Assembly (NCBI RefSeq): GCF_024166365.1
Contig: NC_064842.1
Coordinates: 19,811,001 to 19,875,000, forward strand
DNA: 64,000 nucleotides
Origin: Elephas maximus indicus
Taxonomy: Eukaryota; Chordata; Mammalia; Proboscidea; Elephantidae
Reading direction: 5' to 3'
The position numbers and the translations under genes were made by a program. A model generated the notes under the pieces. It had not been told where the DNA came from and made no database searches. It saw only the letters and a program-made list of their open reading frames with translations. Positions 1 through 11,549 of the stretch are shown here, piece by piece (the stretch's first letter is position 1; each line of letters opens with the position of its first letter).

Positions 1-913
1 CCGAGTTTTTCGCCGATTGCTTCAGTACAGCTTGGACTTCTTCAGTGCAGCTTGGTCTACTTCCTTGATGAAGTAAAAGAGCTGAACAGAAGATTTCAAA
101 GGGCGGCTCGAGAAGACAAAGTAAAGTATTGTGATGACATGTGCAAAGACCTGGCGATAGAAAACCAAGAGTAAAGAACACGCTCAGCATTTCTCAAGCT
201 TAAAGGACTGAAGAAAAAATTCAAGCTTTGAGTTGCAATATTGAAGAATTCTGTGGGGAAAATATTAAATGATGCAGGAAGCGCAGAGTCACTATACCAA
301 AAATAATTGGTCAATGTTCAACCATTTCAGGAGTCACATTTCAAGTGCCTTCCAACCTGAGGGGCTCTTCATCTGGCACTATATCAGACAATGTTCCACT
401 GCTATTCATAAGGTTTCAACTGGATGAGTGAGCTGGAAGTGCTCACTCATCTATGCCATGAAATTTGGAAGACAGCTACCTGGCCAACTGACTGGAAGAG
501 ATCCAAATTTATGCCTATAGCCAAGAAAGATGATTCAACTGAGTGTGGAAATCATCAAACAATATCTAATATCACACGCAAGCAAAATTTTGCTGAAGAT
601 CATTCAAAAGAGGCTGCAGAAGTATTTCAACAGGGAACTGGCAGAAATTTAAGCTGGATTTAGAAGAGGACGTGCAACCAGGGATATCACTGCTGATGTC
701 AGATGGATCCTGGCTGAAAGCACAGAATACCAGAAAGATGTTTACCTGTGTTTTATTGACTACGCTAAGGCATTCAACTGTGTGGATCATAACAAATTAT
801 GGATAACACTGCGAAGAATGGGAATTCCGGGACACTTAATTATGCTCATGAGGAATCCATACATGGATCAAGAGGCAGTTGTTCAGACAGAACAAGGGGA
901 TACTGCATGGTTT
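1..913 (+). mobile_element. RTE-clade LINE copy 1, 5' part (rearranged)
   Basis: This is the left part of an RTE/BovB-like non-LTR retrotransposon. Bases from about 66 to 340 match the linker upstream of the reverse transcriptase seen in the minus-strand copy ending near 17520, and bases from about 410 match the RT region. The element continues at 2096 after an LTR insertion. Bases 17-65 resemble RTE sequence in inverted orientation, and about 345-413 looks like a piece of the tRNA-Gly SINE replacing RTE sequence, so the copy is rearranged. It runs to the window edge, so its true 5' end is not visible. Confidence 0.8.
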
Positions 914-2095
914 TGTTACCTCAAATTGCGGGTTCGAGCCACCTGCCGCAAAGCCAATACTGAGACAGGAGGAGGTAAGCAGTAAGAAGGCTTTATTGAA
1001 TACCGGTATTCAAGAGACAGAGGGGGTTATATTTCTCCCAAAATCTGTCTGCCCTAAAGGGTTGATGGGAGGGTTCTATATGGGAAAGATTAGGGCTACC
1101 TAATATTTTGAGCACGTAGTCCACAGATGGTCTTATACATCACAAAACAACTACAAAAACTCTTTATTAAACTAAAGATAAACATGTCAGGCACCTGGAC
1201 TCTAATCAGTATATTTATAACAGGCTGAAAAACTCTCATAAGAATCTCTCGGCTAGTGGAGCTGTTTTGCCAAGTCTACTGTGGCTGAGATAGGGAGCAA
1301 GAAAGAAAGCCTTCCTGTCAGTTTTCAGGCTGGAGGCCATTTCTCAAGAGAAGAAAGAAAGAAGAGAGACCAAGGCCACAGGAGCTGAGATAGTTCCGCA
1401 CCCCTTTGGAAGAGACTGGTGCAGCTGGTGCAATTAAAACATGTTTAGAAGAGGAATCCCGGCAGCCATGGTCCCCAGACCTTCTGTTGGCACGGGACAG
1501 GAACCATTCCCAAAGACAACTCATCAGACATGAAAGGGACTGGACAGTGGGTGGGAGAGAGATGCTGATGAAGAGTGAGCTAATTATATCAGGTGGACAC
1601 TTGAGATTGTGTTGGCATCTCCTGTCTGGAGGGGGGATGGGAAGATAGAGAGAGTGGGAAGCTGGCAAAATTGTCACGAAAGGAGAGACTGGAAGGGCTG
1701 ACTCATTAGGGGGAGAGCAAGTGGGAATATGGAGTAAGATGTATGTAAACTTATATGTGACAGACTGACTTAATTTGTAAACGTTCACTTGAAGCTCAAT
1801 AGAAGTTAATAAAAAAAAAAACATGTTTAGAGATTGCTTACAGCATCATTATGGCATTAGTCACGTCAAGCTCTCAATCACCTATTTTGAATAGGGGAAA
1901 ACATATTATAAGGTATTAGGGTATTTGTTATGTTTAAGAGTGGAACAGGCTGCTCAGCTATATTTTGAACAGAGCCTGCACCATTTTCCAAGGACAAGAG
2001 ATTAATCACAGCTTATACAGCTATGTTAAAACAAATGAGAAAATATATTCTCCCTAATATTAAAACACTAAAGAAAATGCGTTTTCGCTACTTCA
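914..2095 (-). mobile_element. Solo LTR inserted in RTE copy 1
   Basis: The segment starts with TG at 914, ends with CA at 2094-2095 and is flanked by the 4-bp direct repeat GTTT (910-913 and 2096-2099). It interrupts the RTE frame exactly at this repeat. An AATAAA signal lies on the minus strand at 992-997, about 80 bp from the left end, which fits an LTR read on the minus strand. Removing the nested L1 leaves about 800 bp. No internal retroviral genes are present, so it is a solo LTR. The family was not identified. Confidence 0.65.
1450..1820 (+). mobile_element. 5'-truncated L1 3' UTR inserted in the solo LTR
   Basis: The sequence is the reverse complement of the L1 3' UTR at about 52140-52480 and ends in an A-tail at 1809-1820. 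A direct repeat, AAAACATGTTTAGA, flanks it at 1436-1449 and 1818-1831, the usual target-site duplication of L1 integration. Only about 370 bp were copied, so no coding sequence is present. Confidence 0.8.
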
Positions 2096-3032
2096 GTTTG
2101 AAGTTGAGAAAGGTGTGCATCAGGGTTGTATTCTTTCATAGTACCTATTCAGTCTGTATGCTGAGCAAATAATTCAAGAAGCTGGACTATATGAAGAACA
2201 GGGCATCAGGATTGGAGGAAAACTCATTAACAACTTGTGTTATGGAAATGACACAACCTTGCTTGCTGAAAGAGAAGAGTATTTGAAGCATTAGTAATGA
2301 AGATCAAAGACCACAGCTTTCAGTATGGATTATACCCCAACACACACACACACACAAAAATCCTCACAACTGGACCAATAAACAACCTTATCATAAATGG
2401 AGAAAAGATTGAGGTTGTCAAGGATTTCATTTTACTTGGATCCACAATCAACAGCCATGGAAGCAGCAGTCAAGAAATCAAAAGATGCATTGCATTGGGC
2501 AAATATGCTGGAAAGGACCTCTTTAAAGTGTTGAAAAGCAAAGAGGTCACCTTGAAGACTAAGATGCATCTGACCCAAGCCATGGTATTTTCAATTGCGT
2601 CATATGCATGCAGAAGCCTGACAATGAATAAGGAAGACCGAAGAAGAATTGAGGCCTTTGAATTGTGGTGTTGGTGAAGAATATTGAATATATCATGAAC
2701 TGCCAAAAGAAGGAACAAATCTGTCTTAGAAGAAGTAAAACCAGAATGCTCCTTAGAAGCAAGGATGGCGAGACTGCATCGTACATACTTTGGACATGTT
2801 GTCAGGAGGGCTCAGTCCCAGGAGAAGCACACCATGCTTGGCAGAGTACAGGGTCAGCGGAAAAGAGGAAGACCCTCAACAAGGTGGATTGACACAGTGG
2901 CTGCAACAATGGGCTCAAGCATAACAACAGGTGTAAGGATGGTGCAAGACCGGACAGCATTTTGTTCTGTTGTGCATGGGGTTGCTGTGAGTCGGCACCT
3001 AACAACAACAACAATAGTAAAAGCCTAGATTG
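2096..3032 (+). mobile_element. RTE copy 1, 3' part
   Basis: This resumes the RTE element after the LTR insertion, beginning with the HQGC motif region and ending in the family 3' tail with a CAACAACAACAA run near 3002-3016. The tail matches the ends of the other three RTE copies and resembles the AfroSINE tails. Confidence 0.85.
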
Positions 3033-4507
3033 CCTTGAGGAGACTATTGGTAGAATTATGGACATCAAAGGCAATTCTGGAGAGGGCTCAGAAGGAAGTG
3101 AGAGCTATAAAGTCTCTATTGTCTTAGAGAATTCATATGGATCCAGCAACAGAAAGTTTCTAGAAATGTGGATGTCAAACGTGCTTCTGGTGAGGCTTTA
3201 AAAGGAAATGATGAACATGTGATCGGACATGGAGGAAGGGTGACACAGTTTATGCAGAGGTAAAGAACTTGTTTGAATTATGCTCAAATGTTTGGTGAAA
3301 TGTACAACTTGTAAGTGATGAACTTGGACATCCGGCTGGTGAGATTTCTAAGCAAGATCTTAAAATGGCTACATGGTTTCTCCTTGCCTCTTATGGTCAA
3401 ATGTGAGAGGAAAGAGATGGACTTAAAAATGAACTGTGCAAAATGAAAACAGTACTTAAAGATTGAGAATTTCTGGTCTACAAACTAAGGACACATGTAC
3501 TAGAATGCTCACCAATGATGTTATATTAAAGAGATTAAGCCTCTGACTGATGGATTTCACCAACTAACACAGCAGAACACCCATCAGCTTAGACCAAAAA
3601 GGATAGAAAAAGAACAAAAGGAAAGAACGCTGTCTACGCTTAGATTTCTACAGGCAGGAAACAGGCCAAAGGAGCTACACCTGTTGTCCTCCAAGAAAAG
3701 AAAGGACCATTTCTGAAGCACCTCAGAGATCAGCAGAACTGTTGGAAGGAGCATGGGGAGCAGGGCCTTCTCAGTTTCAAAGCTTAGGGCCACAGTCTCT
3801 CAGGTTTCAAATAGTCAGAACTTCTCAACTCAGTTCTGGAGTGTGGAGCTGCCGTTAAGGTGTCAGAAGGATGGGGCCACCACTCAAAGTGGAGGGGGTG
3901 AGGCTTCCACGCCCAAGAAGCAGAAGAACAGGGTCTGCCAAGGCAAAGGGGATGGGGTCACCACTCAGATGGACTAGGAGAATGGGGGTGCCTAAAACCA
4001 AGGAAGCAGAGTTGCCAACCCAGAGGGCCTGGAGGGTGGAGTTAAAGCCCAGGTCCGAGGGACCTGCAGAGAGAATCGGAAGGCGTGGCCAACACCCAGA
4101 GTTTGGAGGGTGGAGCCGTTGCCCAAATGGTCTCAGAAAACAGGATTATTTTCAGGCTTTGAGAGCTAATGTAATTTGTTCTGCTGGGTTTTGGACTTAC
4201 TTGGTTCCTGTTATCCCTCTTTCCCTCCAATTTCTCCCATTTTTAGTGGAAATGTCTATCTTGTGCCTGTTCCACCACAGTATTTTGGAAACAGATAACT
4301 TGTATTCTATATTTCACAGTTTCACAGATGAAGAGGAATTTTTCCACAGGGTCAAATATGCTTAAAGTCTCACCCATATTTGATTTAGATGATTCAAAAG
4401 ATGGGATATTGGAGTTGGAGCTGATTTAAGACTTTTGGAATGAGGTAATGGGGTAAGTGTGTTTTGCATGTGGCAAGGACATGAATTTTGGGGGGTCAAA
4501 AGCGGAA
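3033..4507 (+). mobile_element. ERVL-MaLR internal region (MST/MLT1-int-like)
   Basis: This region directly precedes a MaLR-type LTR. From about 3740 it carries the purine-rich segment and the TTTTGGACTTACTTGGTTCC and CCTCCAATTTCTCCC stretches typical of MaLR internal sequence, down to the GGACATGAATTTTGGGGGG motif next to the LTR. MaLR internal regions hold only a degenerate gag-like sequence and no pol. No intact frame is seen. The 5' LTR is missing. The assignment is by eye. Confidence 0.65.
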
Positions 4508-4931
4508 CATTATGGATTGAATTATGTTCCCCCAAAATAAGTGTTATAAATTATAACCTTTAGGTTTGTGATTCTAATTTCCTTTGGGAATTGGTTGTCT
4601 TTGTTATGTTAATGAGGTAGGATTAGTGTAGAGTATCTTGAGGAAATATCTTTTGAGATATAAAAGAGATTAAACAAGTGAGCAGAGCAGAGTTGGGTTA
4701 AGATAGATGCCAAGACACATGGAGATCTCCAAGGAACCAGGAAGCAGAAGCTAAAGAGACAAGGACCTTTCTCTGGAGCTGATAGAGAGAGAAAGCCTTC
4801 CCTAGAGCCAGTAGAGCCAGTGCTCTGAATTTAGACTTCTAGGGTCCTGAACTGTGAGAAACTAAATTTCTGTTTGTTAAAGCCATCCACTTGTCGTATT
4901 TCTGTTATAGCAGCATTAGATAACTAAGATT
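4508..4931 (+). mobile_element. MaLR/MLT1-type LTR
   Basis: It begins with the TTATGGATTGAATTATGTCC-type start and ends with the TTTCTGTTATAGCAGCATTAGATAACTAAGA-type end of MaLR LTRs. It contains a TATAAAAG-like box near 4659. The same LTR family recurs at 14922, 27302, 48909 and 49734. It sits at the end of the internal region as its 3' LTR. Confidence 0.8.
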
Positions 4932-7545
4932 CCAACAGATAGTCCGGGGGGACAAAATTCAATCCATAACATACATGTAGGGTGTATAGTGTAACCCCAG
5001 GTTTCTAAAATTATTTCTGTCTGTAAAACTACATCATTCTTAACTTCAATCTATTTATATATTTACAGAGATGTCTAAATTGATATTCACAGATTGTGGA
5101 CAACGATAATTTCTGACCAGTTGAAATGAGTTCCTTTTTCTAAGCCTTGTTCTTTGCTTGTTATTGCCATATATAACAATGTATTTTTGCTACAAAGAAC
5201 ATGTGTGTTGTTTGTTTCTTTTTTCCTCTGTGAAGAACATGGATTAATATTCATAAAATTAAAGGTACCAGCAAACACCAGGGCTAGAGATGGATTTTCT
5301 GTTACAGTAGCACTAGCTAACTAAGACAACATATAAAATATAAAGATATATTTTAAGTTAATTTTTAAAAGTTTAATGAAAATGCCCAACCAAAGATAAT
5401 GGTGACTAATATATACAATGTTATAGGTCCTGTGGATTCATCATCCTAAACTCCTCTGAACAATAGGCTGATTTTGCATAAAGATGTTCATTGATAACAT
5501 TTCTGCAAGCTTGTGCCAAGTTTATTGACTTCCAGTACATACTTTTTGACTCTCTTGGGCTTTAAAATAGCCTCCAAATTTCTCCCCTGGGTTTTGTAAA
5601 TAGCAAATTAATGAATGCTTCCTTATAACAGTGTTAATGGGATAGTCCTGTAAAATTTGGCCATAGAACGAAAAATCTATATTTCCACGGTGACATAATT
5701 CCAATCCTCCCAGAATCCAGATTTTTGGGTTCATGGAATTGGGGCGACCCACCCAGGCCATTCAGTCTTAGGTGTCGTTTTGAACCTTGAAGCAACCATT
5801 TCCCTGGAGTCACCTTCAGGTCCAACAATAGCTTAGTAAGCAGTTTAGCGGAGGCTGGCCCAAGGCCTGGGCTCTTCTGGAAAATCATCTATGTGCAGCC
5901 AGGAAGGAGAAGCAGGAACTCCAGGGTCTGACTAAAGGCTACTTTAGGCTGTATAGTGTGTCCTGGGTAACTGTTTCTGTAACCTACCCTGAGTTTTGAT
6001 GCCATCTTGTGAGAAATTAACATAACAGTGACCTACATAACCCGCTTTCACTGTCCCCTCTTTGAGCCCCTTCCTGGTGTGTTCAGCTAATGCTGCCTGA
6101 TTTGAATTGTATCTACTGTTATTTTTACGCACGCATACCCTCAGCATTTGTTTGCTGCCTGTGCCTTTTCCCCACAAGGCATTCTCACAAGTGCCACCAT
6201 GTCAATCTTCTTCCTCATGTTGCTGGGAAAAAAAGAAAAAAAATAACATAGCGAGCTTACAAAAACACTGAGGGGAGCGGGGAGGCGGCTGGCATACAAA
6301 CGCAGAAGGTGCGCATTATTGAAATAAAAATATGGTACTCACAATAAATATACCCTTTTACCCTAATTCCTGGTGTTTCTCTAAACAATTTCGGTTTTTG
6401 ACAATGGTTTCAATGCTCATGTCATACAGCCGGTGTGAGGAACTTTTAAATATTGAGGTGCTGGTAGGTCTAATTGGGGAGATTTCAGAGCTAAAACTGA
6501 GCACTCCATTCAGAAATTAAACTGAGAATTTTACCTTTACACTACTCATAACCATTAGGCTTCTGTTAAAGTTGCTGTTTGAAAAACAAAGCTCAGTCGT
6601 GTTATGTTAAGAGTGTTCCCACAACTGGCCTTAGAAAAAGCTTCGTTGTTTTTACTGCCTTAAAGAAGTTCCCCAGCAAGCGCCTAGGCATTATCTCTTT
6701 TTTCTCAACTAAATAAGCAGAGTTTATTTACACTTTTTTAATGGTCAGTTCTGTATCCAAAGTTTCCAATTAAGTTGATCCAGTGGCAAATTATATCATT
6801 AACTTCCATATTGCTAAACTTTCATGTCGAAATTGTTTATACTTTTTATTTAAGAAATACTGCCTTAGTTAAAATGCAGCAAGTGTGAGGGATTTGTGTT
6901 AGACTGGAAACTGATGTAAAGAAAGTTTCATACTTAACGGACATCCTTGTAAATCTCACTTGCTTTCCTGCCATTGCTTTGATGTGAGGTTGTTATCTGC
7001 ACTCACTCTGCTTGCTAAATATCTCTTTGTTTTGCCTGAAGGCAGAACATACTGCTACCGCCAAACCGAGGGCATGCTCTCCCTCGGGTCATTCCTTCAG
7101 TAAATTTAATTTGTTTAAATACCAAATTAGAGTGTTGGCCCAGTGACTTCACATGGACAAGTCACTTGATTCTCTTGAGAGGCAAAATATTGCTAAGTCA
7201 CCCTGACCTCTATCCAGGGAAGCAACCTCCACCTTCTCTGATAATATCCAGATCTTACCTTCAAGGTTCCCCAGTAGCCACTGTTAGCTCATGGTTTGGG
7301 GGTGGATCATTGTCTCTCCACTTAATCTCACGCTTCTTCCCTGATGGCATTAGAGAACTGAGAGACCTTCCTCATCTGCATGGGGTCTCTAAATATATTT
7401 AAGTAACACATGTTCATATAATTCAGAAAATACAGAAATACATAGTTAGAAACACTGAAAAAATCTGAAATCCTTCCAGAGATGCTACTACTACTGTTTG
7501 AGCTCCTTAAATGTGTCACAGTTACAGCCGGGGTGGGGTTCAACG
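4932..7545. other. Mostly unassigned non-coding sequence
   Basis: No gene is recognised. A short LTR-end-like fragment lies at about 5290-5326. The rest, including the AT-rich 6690-7120 stretch, shows no clear repeat family or conserved reading frame. Short open frames here have no recognisable domains. It could hold ancient repeats or non-coding regulatory sequence. Confidence 0.5.
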
Positions 7546-7653
7546 GTGTGCTTAGACGCCCACTAGGGCCGGGGTCCAGCGGTGTGCTTAGACGCCCACT
7601 AGGGCCGGGGTCCAGCGGTGTGCTTAGACGCCCACTAGGGCCGGCCCAAGAGA
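7546..7653. repeat. 36-bp tandem repeat, about 3 copies
   Basis: Units start at 7546, 7582 and 7618, each exactly 36 bp and nearly identical, with the core GTGTGCTTAGACGCCCACTA. The repeat is GC-rich with several CpGs. Because 36 is divisible by three, one plus-strand frame reads a 12-residue protein repeat beginning GVLRRPLGPG. No evidence shows that this is a gene. Confidence 0.9.
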
Positions 7654-7802
7654 AGCCTTGGCCACATGTGATCAGTTACACAGAATCTATTCTAGGACAG
7701 AGCAGCTGTGCTGACTATTCCTCACCTAAATAGTGGTATCTGCCTAAAATACCACCTTTACTTGCCACCTTTGAACCTGGGAAAACAACAACAAGGAAGC
7801 AG

Positions 7803-7970
7803 CTGCTGTCAGCTACCGCTCGCGGTGACTCCCTGCATCAGGGCAGAACTGTGCTCCGCAGGATTTTCAGTGGCTGATTTTTCAGAAGTTGATCAATCAC
7901 CAGGCCTTTCTTCTGAGGCACCCCTGGATAGACTTGAACTGCCAGCCTTTCTGTTAAAAAGCAGCTGATT
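7803..7970 (-). mobile_element. AfroSINE (diverged)
   Basis: The reverse complement of the tRNA-derived AfroSINE is recognisable from its CTCGCGGTGACTC-like tail side, the GGCAGAACTGTGCTCC segment and the GAACTGCCAGCC B-box side. It is a diverged copy. Confidence 0.7.
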
Positions 7971-8057
7971 GCATTAAACATTGAGAACCAGCCCTAAATG
8001 GTAGATTCCCCCACCATTCCTCTGGTTCCATTGCTGGGTCCTCCCTATCTAGGACTA

Positions 8058-8229
8058 AATCAACCAAAAACCAAACCCGTTGCGGGTGAGTTGACTCCGA
8101 CTCATAGCGACCCCAGAGGACAGAGTAGGACTGCCTCATAGGGTTTCTAAGGAGTGCCTGGTGGATTTGAACTGCCAACCTGTTGGTTAGCAGCCGTAGC
8201 TCTTAGCCAATATGCCACCAGGGTTTCCC
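8058..8229 (-). mobile_element. AfroSINE
   Basis: A near full-length minus-strand copy: A/C-rich tail (ACCAAAAACCAAACCCGTTG), GACTCATAGCGACCC, GGACAGAGTAGGACTGCC, TGGATTTGAACTGCC and the terminal GCCACCAGGGTTTCC head. Confidence 0.9.
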
Positions 8230-9594
8230 TAGGTCTCAAAGTGTCTTTCAAATAGATGAGCCCTCTAGCCAAGAAGAAAGAAAGGATCCTTGTGTAGGGT
8301 GAGGTAGTACCCTACTCAGATTCTCCCTTTCAGGGCTGAGAGGCGTTTCCACAGCTGCTCAGAGTAGGTTGCTTCTTGATAACTCCCACTGAATCTGTCC
8401 ATGAATTGCCCTTGGCCAAATGAAGATGTCTTCCAAAGTTTATGCTTCTAACCTGCAGGCAGCCCACATCTAATCACTTGCTAATGTGAGGACACCCAGG
8501 CCCAGCACCCTCTCCTCAATTCAGGACAACTGTAAATTTAAGGCCGTTCAGTTTCAAAGCTCCCTGTGCAATCAGTTGGCTGAGGCAAGGTCTCTGCTGC
8601 CTCTGAGTTTAGTTTCTCCCTCTACTCAATTCTGCTCCCTTCTCTCCATTACAGAGAGAATTCCTAAGACTATTCCCCCAATAAACCATCTCCATGTGAA
8701 TCTCTGTCTCAGAATCTCTTCCCCAGTGAACCTGATTTAAAAGAGTTGGTTCTGGGAGAGGTCTGAGGAAGCCGCCTCCACACTGAATTTTGCAATTCCG
8801 TCACCCACTGGCAGGCTAGCAGTGAGGACTCAGCACAGTGGTAGGGGGAGTGTGGACAGGTCCTCGTGTTCTGTTGTGGTGCAATTGTTAAAACTGTCAC
8901 TCATGGCACAAAAGGATGGGATAGGAGTAGAAAGGACACATTGGCAGGTGCAATATCTCAGGCATCTGGGCGGCTGCCGGGAGAAGTAATTATGACAGTA
9001 ATGACAATGGATAGCCCTTGAGGAGTGCCATCTATGCTTTGGAGTAAGAGTGTCGGTGATTAAATAATGTACGTGGAGGGTGAAGGCAGAGGGCCTCCTT
9101 GGCAGCCTTGAGCCAGACTCTCGTTTGCCGCAGCAGAGAGTAGAAAAAGATGAGACTCAGGCTCAGGACTTAAATATAAGGGGATCAGAGCCGCAGAGAA
9201 GATTCAATTATGAACTTCAGCAAATTTGCTATGCTAGTGTCAGGGCCGTGGTTGGAAAGGAGTGGCGACCTAAGATTTGAGATGAGGAAAAAGGGGCCAG
9301 TGCACTCGAGAACCTCGAAAACCCCGATTTTGAATTCTCGGGGCCTGCAGAAGGGCCCTGCTCCTCCCTGTTGGCAGTTACTGCTCCTGTCTTGCTTGGA
9401 CTCAACACAGAGGCCTCTGCCTTGAAAAACAACCTGCCCTTCACCCTTAAGCACCTATCTTCCACCTCCACTTCTGGCCGCCAGACCAGTAATTAGGCTA
9501 AGTAACAACATGGCCTGCTGGGGAAGTGCTGGGCCTGCTCAGAGGGGGGAAACTATGAGTCAAAGGAAGATAACCTGAATTCTAATCATAAGAA
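8230..9594. other. Unassigned non-coding sequence
   Basis: No gene, repeat or reading frame with recognisable domains was found. Open frames near 9080-9470 overlap on both strands and look like chance. Confidence 0.5.
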
Positions 9595-10640
9595 AAGACT
9601 AGACAAACTCAAACTGAGAGATAATCGAACAAATTAACTGGCCTGAACTCTTTAAAAATGACAAAGTCAAGAAAGACAAAGAAAGGCTGAGTAATTCTTC
9701 TACACTAAAAGAAACTAAAGAGGTATGACAAAATAAAAGCGATACTTCGTCTTGGACTGGATTCTGAACCCAGAAGTATAGCTTTAAAAGACATTACTGG
9801 GACCATAAATAAAATTTGATTATAGACTGTGGGTTAGACAATGTATTAATGTTAAATTTCCTAATTTTGATAATTGTACTGTGATTATATAAAAGAATGT
9901 CTTTTTCATAGGAAAGAAACACACACACACAAAAAAGCACTTATTAATAAAGGAGAACAATGTCACCAACTGTTATGGATTGAATTATGTCTTCCAAAAA
10001 GATCTAAATCTTAAACCCTGGTATCTATGAACATGAACTTGTCTTTGAAGATGTTGTCAGTTAAGTTAACATGAGATTAGACACGAGAGCAGACTGCAGT
10101 AGGGTATACTTGAATCCAATATGAGTGGTGTTCTCATAAAAAAGGAGAAAAGACAAAGAGACACACAGGAGATGGCCATGAGACAATGGAGACAGAGATT
10201 GTAAAAGGCAGAACTATGAACCGAGGAATGCCAAGGATTGCCAGGAGTCACCAGAAGCTGGGAGAGAAGCATTGGACAGATTCTTCCTCAGAGCCCTCAG
10301 AAGAAAATCAACATTGCTGATACCCTGATTCTAGACTTCTAGTTTCCAGAACTGAGACATGAATTTCTGTTCTTAGAAGCCAGCCAATATGTGGTAATTC
10401 GCTGTGGCAGCCCTAGAAAACTAATCCATAAACTTACTCTCAAATGTTCTCAATTTCTTAAGGGGGGGGGAATTATTTGTGTGTATATGTGTGTGTGGTA
10501 CAGAGAGAGAGAAAGCAAATGGGTCGAAGGTTAGGCAATGGGTAAATTTGGGTAAAGGGTTTGGGAGAGATACCTGTACTGTTTTTGCAACTGTTTTATA
10601 AATTTGAAATTCTATCAAAATAAAAAGTTACCCTCCCCCC
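9595..10640 (+). mobile_element. Old L1 (L1ME-like) 3' end, split by an LTR
   Basis: The left part, about 9595-9971, has the AAACTCAAACTGAGAGATAA and GGACTGGATTCTG segments of old L1 3' ends. The right part, about 10427-10640, resumes after the LTR and ends in TTTGAAATTCTATCAAAATA with an A-rich tail. No coding potential is left. The assignment is by eye. Confidence 0.6.
9972..10426 (+). mobile_element. MLT1-like LTR inserted in old L1
   Basis: It starts with GTTATGGATTGAATTATGTC and ends with GGTAATTCGCTGTGGCAGCC near 10412 and CTAATCCA at about 10430. The body has the CACAGGAGATGGCCATG-type and TTCCAGAACTGAGA segments of MaLR LTRs. It lies between the two halves of the old L1. Confidence 0.7.
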
Positions 10641-10929
10641 ATAAAAATAAAAAAACTCAAGGATAGGTGACCAGGAGATGGAGAACAATGTTCCAACCAA
10701 AAGTCATGATTTCTTGCACAGCCCTGGACCTAAGCTAGTTTTCAGACCCATAATCCATTGCTTAAAGGAGAGAGTGGAGCTCCATGAGGAAGGATTGCGT
10801 CATTCCATGGCGAAGGTATACAGTAATGATTCTTCAGTCATTTTCCACAGAGACTTACAGCATTTACTTAGCCAACAATAAACTGGGGGAAGGGGAATAC
10901 GCTGACATTTTATGTTGGACCTAGGATCC
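10641..10929. other. Unassigned spacer
   Basis: This lies between the old L1 tail and the ERV pol remnant. It could be upstream ERV sequence, but nothing diagnostic is visible. Confidence 0.4.
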
Positions 10930-11440
10930 AAATGACGCTTATGTCAGAGAAATTGAAACATCATGATGCATCCTCCTACCTCTGTTAGACTGGGGGCATA
11001 TGGGGGACAGGTAATCAATGGAGTTCAGGTCCAGGTCTGGCTTAAAATGGAACTATGGACCTATCTTATGATCATTCCTCAGGTTCCTAAATGTATAATT
11101 AGAAGAGACGTATTTGATATATGGCAGAATGCTAATGTTGGTTTCTTGGCTTATATGGTAAGACCTATCAGGGGGAAAGACTGCGTGGAATCCTCTAAAA
11201 TTGCTCTCATTCCCACAACAAGAGAGTATATCACAATATCCTATCCCAGGGGCAACAGCAGGATAGTGGCACCCTTAAAGACTTACAGGATATAGGAGTG
11301 GGGCTCCTCACCATATCCGCATTTAATCTACCAGTCTGGCCTCTATATAAACTGGTCTGGAGTATGACAGTGAACTACTGTGAATCAATCAAGCAATAGT
11401 CTAATTGTATCTGCTGTGCCAGAAGTGGCAGGACCCTGTG
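10930..11440 (+). pseudogene. ERVL-type pol remnant (protease to RT junction)
   Basis: A 110-residue open frame at 10963-11295 carries the YGGQVINGV segment and a downstream PQVPKCIIRRDVF segment that resembles the C-terminal part of an endogenous-retroviral protease. The sequence after it (to about 11440) resembles the start of the RT domain but is frameshifted. The active-site triad of the protease and the RT catalytic box are not present in this fragment. It is a decayed fossil without flanking LTRs. The alternative is another class of ERV. Confidence 0.6.
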
Positions 11441-11549
11441 GAGAAATAACTGAGACGTGAACCTGGGTGGACCATAGTCAAAACTAAATTTATGGAAAAT
11501 AATTGCAGAAAAATTTTTTTCGTTAATGTCGGCTTTTGGACCAAGATTC

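Larger units (their letters stand above)
424..3000 (+). pseudogene. RTE reverse transcriptase remnant (copy 1)
   Basis: The decayed RT frame is split by the insertion at 914-2095. The left part encodes WPTDWKRS-type and LWITLRRMGIP-type segments at about 424-905. The right part carries HQGCIL, then the RILLGS-like and SWTMNKEDRR-like C-terminal segments at about 2100-2990. The catalytic YADD box has become YGND at 2241-2252, which would abolish metal binding. There are several stops and frameshifts, including a CA-rich microsatellite-like run near 2338. It is non-functional as it stands. Confidence 0.8.

Noticed and set aside
1318-1824. A 168-residue minus-strand frame as a gene
   Set aside because: It is antisense to the L1 3' UTR insertion and the solo LTR.
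3871-4365. A 164-residue frame as a host gene
   Set aside because: It lies within MaLR internal sequence and has no recognisable domain.
7482-7733. Open frame with a 12-residue repeat as a gene
   Set aside because: It is explained by a 36-bp tandem repeat in frame; no flanking coding signal.
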